DNA of 64,000 nt from Vibrio sp. Hep-1b-8. GTDB taxonomy: Bacteria > Pseudomonadota > Gammaproteobacteria > Enterobacterales > Vibrionaceae. The notes under the pieces were generated by a model, which did no database searches, was not told where the DNA came from, and saw nothing but the letters and a program-made list of their open reading frames with translations. The stretch is from NCBI RefSeq assembly GCF_006124995.1, contig NZ_QEWN01000100.1, positions 1 through 64,000 on the forward strand, written 5' to 3'. A program made the position numbers and the translations under genes. Shown in pieces: positions 36,843-46,076 of this stretch. How positions within the stretch are numbered: the stretch's first letter is position 1; each line of letters begins with the position of its first letter.

Positions 36843-38807
36843 TTACTCAGAGTCTTTTTTCTCTGCTGCTTCTGCTGATGTTGTTTCTTGAGAAGTCGTC
36901 GGCTCTTCTGATTTTACTTCAGAATCTTGTGCTTCACTTTTCTCTTCAGGTTCAGACTTTTCTTCTTGCTTGCTATTAGCGTTACTTCCCCAGCCAGCAG
37001 GCTCACGAATGACTTCTTTACGTTGCATTAGGTCTTCAATTTGACCTGCATCGATCGTTTCATACTTCATCAACGCATCTTTCATTGCGTGCATAATATC
37101 CATGTTGTCTTGGATAAGTTTTAGTGCACGATCGTAGTTGCGGTCGATAATGGCACGAATTTCAGAGTCTATCAGCTTAGCAGTATCGTCAGACACGTGT
37201 TTAGTCTGCGTTACGCTACGGCCTAGGAATACTTCACCTTCTTCCTCTGCGTATAGAAGAGGACCAAGTTTTTCAGAGTAACCCCATTGCGTCACCATGT
37301 TACGCGCTAGGTTTGTCGCTACTTTAATATCGTTTGACGCACCCGTTGATACTTTATCAGCACCGTAGATCAGATCTTCAGCGATACGACCACCGTAAAG
37401 TGTCGCAATCTTACTCTCAAGGAACTGACGGCTGTAGCTGATTGCATCTTGCTCAGGCAAGAAGAACGTCACACCCAATGCACGGCCACGAGGAATAATC
37501 GTTACCTTGTGTACAGGATCGTGCTCAGGAGATAAATAACCCACAATCGCGTGACCCGCTTCGTGGTATGCCGTCGACTCCTTGATCTCTTCCGACATAA
37601 CCATCGACTTGCGCTCAGCACCCATGTTGATCTTGTCTTTCGCTTGTTCAAACTCGACCATAGACACATTACGCTTGTTACCACGAGCGGCAAATAGCGC
37701 CGCTTCGTTAACAAGGTTAGCAAGGTCTGCACCAGAGTAACCCGGTGTACCACGAGCTAGAAGTGATGGCTCGACGTCTGCTGCTAGTGGTACTTTACGC
37801 ATGTGAACTTTCAAAATTTGCTCACGACCACGTACATCTGGCAGACCAACGACAACCTGACGGTCAAAACGACCAGGACGAAGAAGTGCAGGGTCTAGTA
37901 CGTCTGGACGGTTAGTCGCCGCAATCACGATAATACCTTCGTTGCCTTCAAAGCCATCCATTTCAACCAGCATTTGGTTTAGTGTCTGTTCACGCTCATC
38001 GTGACCACCACCAACACCGGCACCACGTTGACGGCCTACCGCATCAATCTCATCGATAAAGATAATACACGGCGCAGCTTTCTTCGCTTGTTCGAACATA
38101 TCACGTACACGAGATGCGCCAACACCAACAAACATTTCAACGAAATCAGAACCAGAAATGGTAAAGAATGGAACCTTCGCCTCACCAGCAATCGCTTTAG
38201 CAAGTAGCGTTTTACCGGTCCCCGGAGGACCTACCATCAAGACACCCGTTGGAATCTTACCTCCCAGCTTTTGGAAGCGGCTTGGGTCACGTAAGAAATC
38301 AACCAGTTCTTTGACGTCTTCTTTTGCTTCATCACAGCCAGCAACATCACCAAACGTGGTTTTGATTTGCTCTTCGCTCATCATTCGAGCTTTGCTCTTA
38401 CCGAAAGACATCGCGCCTTTGCCGCCACCGCCTTGCATCTGGCGCATGAAGAAAATCCATACACCAATCAGTAAGATCATTGGGAACCATGAAATGAAGA
38501 TAGTACCTAGCAGGCTTTGCTCTTCTGGAGGTGTACCTTGTACTTTCACATTTTGATTAATTAGGTCATCAAGTAGCTTCTGGTCGTAGACTGGCATGTA
38601 AGTAACATAACGCGCGCCGCCGCCACGACGTGTGAAAGAAATTTCACCGTCTTTAAAAGTTGCTTCCTGAATCTGGCCTTGGCCAACTTCCTGTACAAAT
38701 GTGGTGTAATCCACCGCTCTGCCATTGCTTTCTCCAGGGCCAAAGCTCTGGAAAACCGACATCAAGACGACGGCGATAACAAGCCACAGAATTAAATTTT
38801 TTGCCAT
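36843..38807 (-). CDS. ftsH: FtsH, membrane ATP-dependent zinc metalloprotease
   Basis: FtsH degrades short-lived and misassembled proteins, including LpxC and sigma-32 in E. coli. Two membrane helices (near 4-24 and 103-125 in the longer frame) flank a periplasmic domain. The AAA+ domain has Walker A GPPGTGKT, Walker B IIFIDEID and the arginine finger region RPGRFDRQ. The protease site is HEAGH. The C-terminus from about residue 610 is a low-complexity Glu/Ser/Lys tail. I start at ATG 38807 ([20 protein letters not shown], identical to E. coli), giving 654 residues; a TTG three codons upstream is in frame. It follows rlmE, as in E. coli. Confidence 0.98.
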   Translation of the reverse strand: MAKNLILWLVIAVVLMSVFQSFGPGESNGRAVDYTTFVQEVGQGQIQEATFKDGEISFTRRGGGARYVTYMPVYDQKLLDDLINQNVKVQGTPPEEQSLLGTIFISWFPMILLIGVWIFFMRQMQGGGGKGAMSFGKSKARMMSEEQIKTTFGDVAGCDEAKEDVKELVDFLRDPSRFQKLGGKIPTGVLMVGPPGTGKTLLAKAIAGEAKVPFFTISGSDFVEMFVGVGASRVRDMFEQAKKAAPCIIFIDEIDAVGRQRGAGVGGGHDEREQTLNQMLVEMDGFEGNEGIIVIAATNRPDVLDPALLRPGRFDRQVVVGLPDVRGREQILKVHMRKVPLAADVEPSLLARGTPGYSGADLANLVNEAALFAARGNKRNVSMVEFEQAKDKINMGAERKSMVMSEEIKESTAYHEAGHAIVGYLSPEHDPVHKVTIIPRGRALGVTFFLPEQDAISYSRQFLESKIATLYGGRIAEDLIYGADKVSTGASNDIKVATNLARNMVTQWGYSEKLGPLLYAEEEGEVFLGRSVTQTKHVSDDTAKLIDSEIRAIIDRNYDRALKLIQDNMDIMHAMKDALMKYETIDAGQIEDLMQRKEVIREPAGWGSNANSKQEEKSEPEEKSEAQDSEVKSEEPTTSQETTSAEAAEKKDSE

Positions 38808-38915
38808 GTCACTCAAGGTGTAAGCCTCTCGATAACTAATTGTAATTAAAGGTAGGGTACTACAGTTTATAACCTGTAGCTATAGTGTTAACCTGCCCAG
38901 CAAGGGGCAAAATAG

Positions 38916-39545
38916 TTAACCTTTGTAACCAGTGGCTACAACAAAGACTTCTCGTGAGCGAGCTCGCGATGAGTCTGGTTTTCTGACTTTGACGACTTTA
39001 AAAGTATCGCGGACTTCTTTAACAAACTGATCGAAGCCTTCCCCCTGGAAAACCTTTACAACAAAGCTACCATTAGGGGCTAGAACTTGTCGACACATAT
39101 CTAAAGCCAATTCAACTAAATACATTGCTCTTGGCTGGTCCACAGAGTTATTACCAGCAATATTCGGAGCCATGTCAGACATCACAACGTCAACCATTGA
39201 TGGTTGGATTCTGTCCAGCAGAGCTTCTAGTACGGCTTCTTCACGGAAGTCACCTTGGAGGAAGCTTACCCCTGCAATAGGATCCATAGGTAACAGGTCA
39301 CAAGCAATAATTTGTCCCTCCTCACCTACAATCTTAGCAGCATATTGGGACCACCCACCGGGTGCTGCACCTAAATCGACCACAGTCATACCAGGTTTTA
39401 GTAATTTATCTTTGGTTTGGATCTCTTCCATTTTGAAATAAGCGCGTGAACGATAGCCTTTTTTTCGCGCTTCGTTGGCGTACTTATCGTCAAAATGTTC
39501 TTTCAACCAGCGACCCGAGCTGGCCGAATGTTTTTGTTTACTCAT
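38916..39545 (-). CDS. rlmE: RlmE (RrmJ/FtsJ), 23S rRNA U2552 2'-O-methyltransferase
   Basis: RlmE methylates U2552 in the A-loop of 23S rRNA late in 50S assembly. The 209-residue product matches E. coli in length. The SAM motif is [13 protein letters not shown], with the catalytic K-D-K-E residues in [28 protein letters not shown] and [11 protein letters not shown] start at ATG 39545, with AGGT six bases upstream; nine codons further upstream are open but not family-like. rlmE-ftsH and divergent yhbY is the conserved arrangement. Confidence 0.97.
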   Translation of the reverse strand: MSKQKHSASSGRWLKEHFDDKYANEARKKGYRSRAYFKMEEIQTKDKLLKPGMTVVDLGAAPGGWSQYAAKIVGEEGQIIACDLLPMDPIAGVSFLQGDFREEAVLEALLDRIQPSMVDVVMSDMAPNIAGNNSVDQPRAMYLVELALDMCRQVLAPNGSFVVKVFQGEGFDQFVKEVRDTFKVVKVRKPDSSRARSREVFVVATGYKG

Positions 39546-39658
39546 TCGATACCTAACAGATAGAGGGAGCAACTAACCCAATAAATTATAGTCTTCACGG
39601 TTAGATGGCGTTAAAATGGTATTTTTCAACCCTTATAGTAAAGAAAATTGGCCGCGTA

Positions 39659-39955
39659 ATGAACCTAAGCACTAAACAAAAGCAGCATCTCAAAGGCCTA
39701 GCGCACAGTCTAAAACCTGTTGTGCTTATGGGCGCAAATGGACTTACTGAAGCTGTTCTGGCGGAAATTGAAATTGCTCTAAATCATCATGAGCTAATCA
39801 AAATCAAAGTAGCCTCTGAAGACCGTGAGACTAAAGGTCTTATCATAGATGCTATTGTACGTGAAACTGGCGCTGAAAAAGTACAAGTAATTGGTAAAAC
39901 TCTTATCCTGTACCGTCAAACTGAAGATCGCAAAATCGAGCTTCCACGTAAATAA
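39659..39955 (+). CDS. yhbY: YhbY, CRM-domain ribosome assembly protein
   Basis: YhbY is a single CRM-domain RNA-binding protein associated with pre-50S particles. The 98-residue protein shows the CRM signature: KGLAHSLKPVVLMGANGLTE and the GxxG-like loop in ETKGLIIDAIVRETGAEKVQ. I start at ATG 39659 (MNLSTKQKQHLKGLAH), equal to E. coli in length; an upstream TTG/ATG extension of 18 codons is not family-like. It is divergent from rlmE and convergent with greA, sharing a terminator. Confidence 0.95.
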   Translation: MNLSTKQKQHLKGLAHSLKPVVLMGANGLTEAVLAEIEIALNHHELIKIKVASEDRETKGLIIDAIVRETGAEKVQVIGKTLILYRQTEDRKIELPRK

Positions 39956-39975
39956 TGGCTAACCAATAGCAACAT

Positions 39976-40006
39976 CAAAAAAGGTCGCGACTGCGACCTT
40001 TTTGCT
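39976..40006. terminator. Bidirectional terminator between yhbY and greA
   Basis: AAGGTCGC (39981-39988), GACT loop and GCGACCTT (39993-40000) with A-run before and T-run after. Works for yhbY on plus and greA on minus. Confidence 0.92.
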
Positions 40007-40043
40007 ATCTCTGTTCTAAAGAAATGCTCTCACATCACTGAAC

Positions 40044-40517
40044 TTAGATATATTCAACTTTATCGATTTCGAAATCACGGTCGCCGCCTGGTGTAGAAAT
40101 AACGACTTCGTCACCTTCCATCTTACCAATCAAACCGCGTGCAATCGGTGAACTTACAGAGATACGACCAGCTTTAATATCCGCTTCGTCTTCACCGACG
40201 ATTTGGTAAGTTTTCTCTGCTTCAGTATCACAATCGATCAAAGTCACCGTCGAACCGAAGATAACCTTGCCAGTATTGTCCATCTTAGTCACATCGATTA
40301 CCTGTGCGACCGACAGTTTGTATTCGATATCACGAATCTGAGCCTCACAGATACCCTGCTCTTCACGTGCAGCATGGTACTCAGCGTTTTCTTTAAGATC
40401 TCCAAGCTCACGAGCTTCAGCAATCGCTTCAGAAATCTTTGGGCGAAGCTTCAATAGTCTTTCTAATTCTTCACGCAGCTTCTGTTCGCCACGCAACGTC
40501 ATTGGGACTTTTTCCAT
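40044..40517 (-). CDS. greA: GreA, transcript cleavage factor
   Basis: GreA rescues backtracked RNA polymerase by stimulating transcript cleavage. The 157-residue protein has an N-terminal coiled coil (about 1-75) with the acidic tip residues in [15 protein letters not shown], and a C-terminal FKBP-like domain with [17 protein letters not shown] start at ATG 40517 ([18 protein letters not shown]) with GAGG six to seven bases upstream; an 11-codon upstream extension is open. The leader contains a terminator-like hairpin and a second hairpin next to the ribosome site. Confidence 0.97.
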   Translation of the reverse strand: MEKVPMTLRGEQKLREELERLLKLRPKISEAIAEARELGDLKENAEYHAAREEQGICEAQIRDIEYKLSVAQVIDVTKMDNTGKVIFGSTVTLIDCDTEAEKTYQIVGEDEADIKAGRISVSSPIARGLIGKMEGDEVVISTPGGDRDFEIDKVEYI

Positions 40518-40545
40518 TATGTACCTCATTCCAAAGCAATCTTTG

Positions 40546-40584
40546 GACAAAACAAAACTACCTAATCCACACTGGACTAGGTAG
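40546..40584 (-). terminator. Terminator-like attenuator in the greA leader
   Basis: On the minus strand CTACCTA (from 40584) pairs with TAGGTAG (ending 40558), with an inner TCCA/TGGA pair after one mismatch, and is followed by TTTTGTTTTG (40557-40548). It is 29 bases before the greA ATG. In E. coli, transcripts ending in the greA leader form the GraL RNAs; this is a structural parallel. A second perfect hairpin, TCCAAAG-CAAT-CTTTGGA (40530-40547), lies between this one and the Shine-Dalgarno. Confidence 0.7.
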
Positions 40585-40730
40585 TGAGCTAACTAATCAA
40601 TTTCTCTTAGTGTAAACAAACTTGGGGACTAAATCATCTTAAATCCATCGCTCAAAAAAAACAGTGCTTACACAGCGATTTACTCATTATTTTTCGTTAC
40701 CTAAAAACACTCAAAAACCCCGCAAGTTAA

Positions 40731-40745
40731 TAAAAAAAACTAAAA
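40731..40745 (+). promoter_or_regulatory. Candidate ToxR box upstream of the OmpU-type porin
   Basis: TAAAA-AAAAC-TAAAA exactly fits the published ToxR pattern TNAAA-N5-TNAAA, about 310 bases before the porin start. ToxR activates ompU in vibrios. In such AT-rich DNA the pattern can occur by chance. The rest of 40585-41054 is very AT-rich with no gene visible. Confidence 0.4.
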
Positions 40746-40991
40746 TTTTTCTTAATGACAACAAATTCAACAACAAGAAAAAAACCTTAATAATCATGAT
40801 TTTGATATTTTTCAATCCAAAATAAAACAGTGTTCAAAAATCTGTTTTATATCGTTTTACTACCAATAGACGGAACTTTAGCGGTACAACAATGCTCACC
40901 AATTACTCGCTCGGTGAATACCAAGTGCAAAGTATTTCTGACAGAAGTCTTACATATGAGCATTGATTCATTGCGGTAATAGTAAGAGGAT

Positions 40992-41007
40992 TGACTCAAG
41001 TGAGTCA
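40992..41007. repeat. Perfect dyad in the porin leader
   Basis: TGACTCA-AG-TGAGTCA (40992-41007) is a 7-bp-arm inverted repeat about 50 bases before the porin ATG. It may be an operator or a 5'-UTR hairpin. Confidence 0.5.
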
Positions 41008-41054
41008 TCACTCGCATAACAACTATTTATGGACAGTAAATTAGGACTAATAAG

Positions 41055-42104
41055 ATGAACAAAACTCTGATTGCTCTAGCAGTTTCAGCTGCAGCAGTGG
41101 CAACTGGCGCAAACGCGGCAGAAATCTACAGCCAAGACGGTAACTCTATTGAAATGGGCGGCCGTGCTGAAGCGCGTCTAGCTCTTAAAGATGGCAAAGC
41201 AGAAGACAACTCACGTGTACGTCTAAGCTTCCTAGGTAAAGCGCAAATCACTGACGGCCTATACGGCGTAGGTTTCTACGAAGGTGAATTCACTACTGCA
41301 GAAAATGGCAAAACTACAGATAAAGGTGATAGTGACCTAACTACCCGTTACGCATACGCTGGTCTAGGTGGCGCATTTGGTGAAATCGCTTACGGTAAAA
41401 ACGAGGGCGCACTAGGTGTAATCACAGACTTTACTGATATCATGGCTTACCACGGTAACTCAGCTGCATACAAAATCGCTGTCGCTGACCGTACAGACAA
41501 TATGATCTCTTACAAAGGCCAATTTGCTGACCTAGGCGTTAAAGCGAGCTACCGTTTTGCTGACGCAAAAGACAACGGTGTAAATGGCTATGATGATAAC
41601 AACGCTGACGGCTACTCTCTATCTGCAATCTACGCAATCGGCGAAACTGGCGTTAAACTAGGTGCAGGTTACGCAGACGGTAACCAGTACCTTGACACTG
41701 TTACGGAAGGTCAGTTCAACCAACTTACTGAGCGTAACCAGTACATGCTTGCTGCATCTTACGCGATCAACGACCTATACTTCGCAGGTACTTTCGTTGA
41801 CGGTCAAGACAAAGACAAAGCAACTGGCAACAAAACCGACCTAACTGGTTATGAATTCGCGGCGGCTTACACTATGGGCCAAACTGTATTCACAACAACA
41901 TACAACTACCTAGAGTCTAAAGACGCTGGAGTTAAAGCTGACGAAGCAGACAACGTTGCAATTGATGCAACTTACTACTTCAAGCCTAACTTCCGTGGTT
42001 ACGTATCGTACAACTTCAACCTGCTAGATGTTGATGCTGCTAAAAACATCACTAAAGCAGACGCTGAAGACGAGATCGCTCTAGGTCTACGTTACGACTT
42101 CTAA
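41055..42104 (+). CDS. ompU: OmpU-type general porin
   Basis: This is a 349-residue outer-membrane trimeric beta-barrel porin. The signal peptide is MNKTLIALAVSAAAVATGANA, followed by mature AEIYSQDGNSIEMGGRAEAR. The C-terminus GLRYDF ends in the phenylalanine needed for BAM recognition, and the PDGGR-like loop and alternating beta pattern are typical. OmpU of V. cholerae sits at the same place, between greA and dacB. Codon use is strongly biased, consistent with very high expression. The long AT-rich upstream region suits ToxR and H-NS control. Porin paralogues are common, so the exact name rests partly on position. Confidence 0.9.
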   Translation: MNKTLIALAVSAAAVATGANAAEIYSQDGNSIEMGGRAEARLALKDGKAEDNSRVRLSFLGKAQITDGLYGVGFYEGEFTTAENGKTTDKGDSDLTTRYAYAGLGGAFGEIAYGKNEGALGVITDFTDIMAYHGNSAAYKIAVADRTDNMISYKGQFADLGVKASYRFADAKDNGVNGYDDNNADGYSLSAIYAIGETGVKLGAGYADGNQYLDTVTEGQFNQLTERNQYMLAASYAINDLYFAGTFVDGQDKDKATGNKTDLTGYEFAAAYTMGQTVFTTTYNYLESKDAGVKADEADNVAIDATYYFKPNFRGYVSYNFNLLDVDAAKNITKADAEDEIALGLRYDF

Positions 42105-42130
42105 TTTCCTGACCTCAAGTCAAGAATCTA

Positions 42131-42162
42131 AGACGCTCGCTCTATAGCGGGCGTTTTTTTTA
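42131..42162 (+). terminator. Porin gene terminator
   Basis: ACGCTCGCT, CTAT loop and AGCGGGCGT (about 42133-42154, one mismatch), followed by eight T's. Confidence 0.9.
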
Positions 42163-42208
42163 CTCGCTATACTCTTCTTCTGGCTCACGACTTGCGATAC
42201 CCATTACT

Positions 42209-43639
42209 ATGCAACGCTCAATTTTTTTCTCATCCCTACTATGGGGTTTAGGTCTATTTTCTTCGCAAGTATCGGCTTATGCGCCATTAAACGAATTACC
42301 TTCAGGTAGCCGAGCGGCATTGCGTGTCGAGAGCTTACAGAGTCAAGAGAGCTACCAAGGTTCAGCAAACCAAGATCAACTGTTTCCACCAGCCAGCACA
42401 TTAAAAATAGTGACCGCTCTTGCTGCAAAACTAGAGTTAGGTGATCAGTTTCGCTACCACACCGCGATAGAACAGGCGGGTCAGGATGTTGTGATTCGTT
42501 TTAGTGGCGATCCAACCTTTACCACAGATAATCTAAAACAACTCTTATCTCAGGCTCGTAGCAAAGGCATAAAGCGAATCGAAGGTGACCTGTGGTTAGA
42601 TAATAGTGCTTTTACAGGTTACGAACGTGCGGTTGGCTGGCCCTGGGACATTCTTGGCGTTTGCTATAGCGCACCAGCGAGCGCCATCTCACTTGACGGA
42701 AATTGTGTTCAGGCTTCTATATACACTCAGCAAGACGGCAAAACTCGCGTCTATGTACCCGAGCATCAACCTATTTATGTCACCACACAAGCAAAAACCG
42801 TTTCTAAAGCTGAACAAGAGAGCACTCAGTGCAATTTAGAGCTGCTCTCATCACCAGACAACCACTATCAGTTACAAGGGTGCCTACAAAGCCGTAGCCA
42901 ACCTCTACCGCTCAAATTCGCCGTTCAAGATCCTGCTCTTTACACGCAGCGTATACTCCATACATTGCTCAGTCAGCTAAACATTGAACTTATTGGCAAC
43001 ATCAAAGTGGGCGTACCTCAGCGACAAGGTCAAGCATTAGCAAGCCATCAATCTTCTCCACTCCCTCAATTGCTCGAAACAATGCTCAAACAGTCAGATA
43101 ACCTGATTGCCGACAACCTAACGAAGACTCTTGGTAGCAAGTTCTTTGTTCAGTCAGGCAGTTTTGGTAATGGGACTGAAGCAATCAAACAGATCCTCTT
43201 CGCTAAAACCGGCATCGACTTACAACAAACGCCAATGGCAGACGGCTCAGGCTTATCACGTAACAATCGCTTTACCAGCCAAAATATGGCCGCCGTTTTA
43301 CGTTATATCTGGAAACATGATGATCAACTGGGACTGATCGACTTAATGCCAAAGGCAGGAACTAACGGCACGCTAAAATATCGCCGAAGTATGCGCCAGG
43401 AACCGATCAAAGGAGAGTTGATTGCCAAGAGTGGCTCCCTTTACGGAAGCTACAATATGGCGGGTTACGGTTTAGATAATAACGGTAAACCTAGCACCTT
43501 GTTTGTTCAGTTTGTCGCTGACTATCATCCACCAAAAACGAAGAGCGACGCTCAACCGACCGTCGCTCCTATCACTAAGTTTGAAACATTGTTCTATCAA
43601 GATGTGGTGAAATTTAGTCAGGCAATGCCCAAAAAGTAG
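42209..43639 (+). CDS. dacB: DacB (PBP4), D-Ala-D-Ala carboxypeptidase/endopeptidase
   Basis: PBP4 is a periplasmic peptidase that trims and cleaves peptidoglycan cross-links. The 476-residue protein has a signal peptide ending VSA (residue 23). The active-site SxxK is S63-TLK (PASTLKIVTALAAKL), the SxN motif is SDN in LKQSDNLIADNL, and the KTG-box equivalent is KSG in LIAKSGSLYGSYN. The long insertion between SxxK and SxN is typical of class C PBP4. It follows the porin gene as in V. cholerae. The 3' end overlaps the convergent mgtE-like gene by 22 bases. Confidence 0.95.
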   Translation: MQRSIFFSSLLWGLGLFSSQVSAYAPLNELPSGSRAALRVESLQSQESYQGSANQDQLFPPASTLKIVTALAAKLELGDQFRYHTAIEQAGQDVVIRFSGDPTFTTDNLKQLLSQARSKGIKRIEGDLWLDNSAFTGYERAVGWPWDILGVCYSAPASAISLDGNCVQASIYTQQDGKTRVYVPEHQPIYVTTQAKTVSKAEQESTQCNLELLSSPDNHYQLQGCLQSRSQPLPLKFAVQDPALYTQRILHTLLSQLNIELIGNIKVGVPQRQGQALASHQSSPLPQLLETMLKQSDNLIADNLTKTLGSKFFVQSGSFGNGTEAIKQILFAKTGIDLQQTPMADGSGLSRNNRFTSQNMAAVLRYIWKHDDQLGLIDLMPKAGTNGTLKYRRSMRQEPIKGELIAKSGSLYGSYNMAGYGLDNNGKPSTLFVQFVADYHPPKTKSDAQPTVAPITKFETLFYQDVVKFSQAMPKK

Positions 43640-44463
43640 TTCACGACAGTGAAGTAGATCCACATCCCCGAGATATCAACAATTGAGGCAAGAACTGGAC
43701 TCACCAAGACCGCTGGGTCCAGTTTAAATGCTCTGGCAAGGATCGGTAATAAACCACCTAAAGTCGTTGATAGTGTCACTTGAATAAACAGTGCGACAGC
43801 AATCGCCAACGCAATGGTATTGATCTCGAACCCACCGGCACTCATAGGGTCACTGAAAAGAACAATTCGACCGACAATTACCAGCGAGATCGCTAATGCT
43901 AAACAGAGTGCTACTCGGCTTTCTTTCCAAAACACCGCTAACCACTGACGCTTTCTTAGTTCTCCCGTGGCTAACGCACGAATCACTAACGTTGCAGCCT
44001 GTGTCCCAGTATTACCTCCAGCCGCTGCTATGACTGGCATATAAATAGCCAGTAATACCAACTGACTTAAGGTATCTTCGTACTGGGCGATAATTAACCC
44101 TGAAACGATTCCTAGCAAAGCCAGAGCAATAATCCAACCGATACGCTGCTTTACATGCCCAGCGACGGAGGTATCAAGGTAACTGCTTGATGTTTCAACT
44201 TCTGAATGGATAAAACCAAGTTGATGCGCATAATGACGTGCCAACTTGTCATGTCCTCCAACCTCTAAAGCCGATATCAATCCCTGTACATAACCGATAG
44301 AACAGTGATGCAAGATAGCGACCGCTTCTTCAACAGGCATCACCGTCAATAGGCGCACCTGCTGCTGTTGCTCGTATTGCAGAAATGCATTGCGAGCTGC
44401 ACCGATCTCTTCACGAGAAAAGTGCGGTGTATTTTCAATGTAAGTATTGCTCATTACCGTCAT
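43618..44463 (-). CDS. Short MgtE-type divalent-cation transporter lacking CBS domains
   Basis: A 281-residue inner-membrane protein matching the pore domain of MgtE magnesium channels. Five hydrophobic helices follow residue 110. Pore signatures are MPVIAAAGGNTGTQAATLVI and DPAVLVSPVLASIVDISG; the last contains the Asp that lines the ion path in MgtE. The cytosolic part is only about 105 residues, a remnant of the MgtE N-domain (MPVEEAVAILHH), and the two CBS domains of full-length MgtE (about 450 residues) are missing. I start at ATG 44463 with GGGAG eight bases upstream. It has a structured leader of about 280 bases with a short ORF. Substrate Mg2+ is likely but Co2+ or others are possible. 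Confidence 0.88.
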   Translation of the reverse strand: MTVMSNTYIENTPHFSREEIGAARNAFLQYEQQQQVRLLTVMPVEEAVAILHHCSIGYVQGLISALEVGGHDKLARHYAHQLGFIHSEVETSSSYLDTSVAGHVKQRIGWIIALALLGIVSGLIIAQYEDTLSQLVLLAIYMPVIAAAGGNTGTQAATLVIRALATGELRKRQWLAVFWKESRVALCLALAISLVIVGRIVLFSDPMSAGGFEINTIALAIAVALFIQVTLSTTLGGLLPILARAFKLDPAVLVSPVLASIVDISGMWIYFTVVNYFLGIA

Positions 44464-44744
44464 GGCGAATCTCCCGATTGGCAGTAGGTAACGACCATCA
44501 AACACAGTGGTGTACAAGCACAAAACGCCGTCTCGCCAGCCCAAAGAAGCTAGAGAGATACTGTGTTGATTCTAGAATTTAGAGGAGAAAAACGTGAGGA
44601 TACAGTTCAATAGAAAGGATGCTCTACCACTTAGGTAGAGGCGTGAGACGACAATACCGAAGCGGTTTATTTTTCCCCTCTCATACTAGGAGGATGGTCG
44701 ATATTGTTCATAAAAGTCTCCGAATAAGCTGCCATACTGGCAGC
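44464..44744 (-). promoter_or_regulatory. Structured 5' leader of the mgtE-like gene, candidate attenuator
   Basis: The predicted RNA starts near 44744 with a perfect hairpin (GCTGCCA-GTA-TGGCAGC, 44744-44728). Next come GGAG and a 14-codon ORF (44711-44667), then ACCG-CTT-CGGT directly after its stop. A 7-bp hairpin, CTCTACC-N5-GGTAGAG, lies at 44640-44622. The end of the ORF (RNA AGAGGGGAAAAA, 44681-44670) is complementary over 12 bases, with one G-U, to UUUUUCUCCUCU at 44592-44581. A palindrome ATTCTAGAAT follows at 44578-44569. These mutually interacting elements suggest translation-dependent control of mgtE. Confidence 0.6.
44667..44711 (-). CDS. 14-residue leader peptide upstream of the mgtE-like gene
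   Basis: ATG 44711-44709 is preceded by GGAG with six-base spacing, and the ORF runs to TAA at 44669-44667. It encodes MNNIDHPPSMRGEK. The Asp and Pro-Pro pair recall enterobacterial MgtL-type leader peptides, whose acidic and proline-rich chains destabilise ribosomes at low magnesium. The 3' half of the ORF takes part in long-range RNA pairing. No homologue is known to me; a leader-peptide role is inferred from position. Confidence 0.55.
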   Translation of the reverse strand: MNNIDHPPSMRGEK

Positions 44745-44750
44745 GTGCGC

Positions 44751-44759
44751 ATAGTACCA
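44751..44759 (-). promoter_or_regulatory. Extended -10 promoter of the mgtE leader
   Basis: On the minus strand TGGTACTAT gives an extended -10 (TG-N) with TACTAT. No good -35 is visible. Predicted start about 44744, at the base of the first leader hairpin. Confidence 0.5.
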
Positions 44760-44837
44760 GAGTCATCAAAGAAAATCAGTCATTTTTAAACAAAAACGCA
44801 TAACATTTGAGCAGGCTATAAGTTTGATAACAAACAT

Positions 44838-44866
44838 AAAAAAAGCGCCTAATAAGGCGCTTTAAT
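44838..44866 (-). terminator. tyrS terminator
   Basis: AAAGCGCCT (44842-44850), AATA loop and AGGCGCTTT (44855-44863). On the minus strand a seven-T run follows. It separates tyrS from the mgtE leader promoter. Confidence 0.92.
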
Positions 44867-44888
44867 TCACGATAATTTCAGGCAGTGA

Positions 44889-46076
44889 CTATTTAATTGT
44901 CACGCGAGCGAACTTACGCTTACCAACTTGGAACACGTAAGTTCCTGCTTCAGGTGTAAACTTAGCGTCTGCCACTTTTTCGCCATCCATCTTAGCCGCA
45001 CCTTGCTTAACCATACGCATTGCTTCTGAAGTTGAAGCGCACAATGCAGCTTCTTTCAGTAAGTTGCTCACTGGCAGGCCAGCTTCAAACTCAAACTCTG
45101 GCATCTCATCAGGAATTTGGTTTTTCGCAAAACGGTTAACGAACTCTTGCTCAGCCGCATCTGCATCTTCTTGGCTATGGAAGCGAGCGATGATCTCTTT
45201 TGCCAGAGCAACTTTCACATCACGTGGGTTTTTACCCGCTTCAACACCCGCTTTCAGTTCGTTGATTTCTTCAAGCGGACGGAAAGAGAGCAGCTCGTAG
45301 TAGTTCCACATCAATTCATCAGAAATCGACATGATCTTACCGAACATCTCACTTGGTGCTTCGCTAATACCGATGTAGTTGTGCGCAGACTTAGACATTT
45401 TCTTCTCGCCGTCTAGACCAACAAGAAGAGGCATAGTTAAAACAACCTGCGGCTTCTGACCGTGTGCTTTTTGCAGCTCACGACCCATCAGCAAGTTGAA
45501 CTTCTGGTCAGTACCACCAAGTTCAACGTCTGTTTCCATTGCTACTGAGTCATAACCTTGTAGGAGTGGATACATAAACTCATGAATAGCAATTGGCTGA
45601 CCACCAGTGTAACGCTTTTTAAAATCATCACGTTCCAGCATACGAGCAACCGTTTGATTTGCAGCAAGGCGAATCATACCCTCTGCACCTAGCTCAGAAA
45701 GCCATTCAGAGTTAAATTGAATCTTAGTTTTCGCTGGATCAAGAATCTTAAACACCTGCTCTTTATACGTTTCTGCGTTACGCAGTACGTCTTCGCGAGT
45801 TAGAGGTGGGCGAGTTGTGTTCTTACCTGTTGGGTCACCAACCATACCAGTGAAATCACCGATTAAGAACGTCACATCATGGCCAAGTTCTTGGAACGCA
45901 CGTAGCTTGTTCAAAATAACTGTGTGGCCTAGGTGGATATCAGGAGCCGTTGGATCGGCACCCAGTTTGATGCGAAGAGGACGCCCCTCTTTCAACTTAG
46001 CAATCAGTTCTTCTTCTGGAATCAGTTCATCAACACCGCGCTTAATCTCCGCTAGTGCAGCTTCAATGCTCGCCAT
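44889..46076 (-). CDS. tyrS: TyrS, tyrosyl-tRNA synthetase
   Basis: TyrS charges tRNA-Tyr. The 395-residue class I enzyme has the HIGH-type motif HLGH at residues 48-51 ([13 protein letters not shown]), KMSKS near residue 230 ([14 protein letters not shown]) and a C-terminal S4-like RNA-binding domain (from about 335). It is of the shorter TyrRS class (about 395-400 residues, HLGH) rather than the 424-residue E. coli type. Start ATG 46076. It is divergent from the M23 peptidase gene and has its own terminator. Confidence 0.96.
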   Translation of the reverse strand: MASIEAALAEIKRGVDELIPEEELIAKLKEGRPLRIKLGADPTAPDIHLGHTVILNKLRAFQELGHDVTFLIGDFTGMVGDPTGKNTTRPPLTREDVLRNAETYKEQVFKILDPAKTKIQFNSEWLSELGAEGMIRLAANQTVARMLERDDFKKRYTGGQPIAIHEFMYPLLQGYDSVAMETDVELGGTDQKFNLLMGRELQKAHGQKPQVVLTMPLLVGLDGEKKMSKSAHNYIGISEAPSEMFGKIMSISDELMWNYYELLSFRPLEEINELKAGVEAGKNPRDVKVALAKEIIARFHSQEDADAAEQEFVNRFAKNQIPDEMPEFEFEAGLPVSNLLKEAALCASTSEAMRMVKQGAAKMDGEKVADAKFTPEAGTYVFQVGKRKFARVTIK

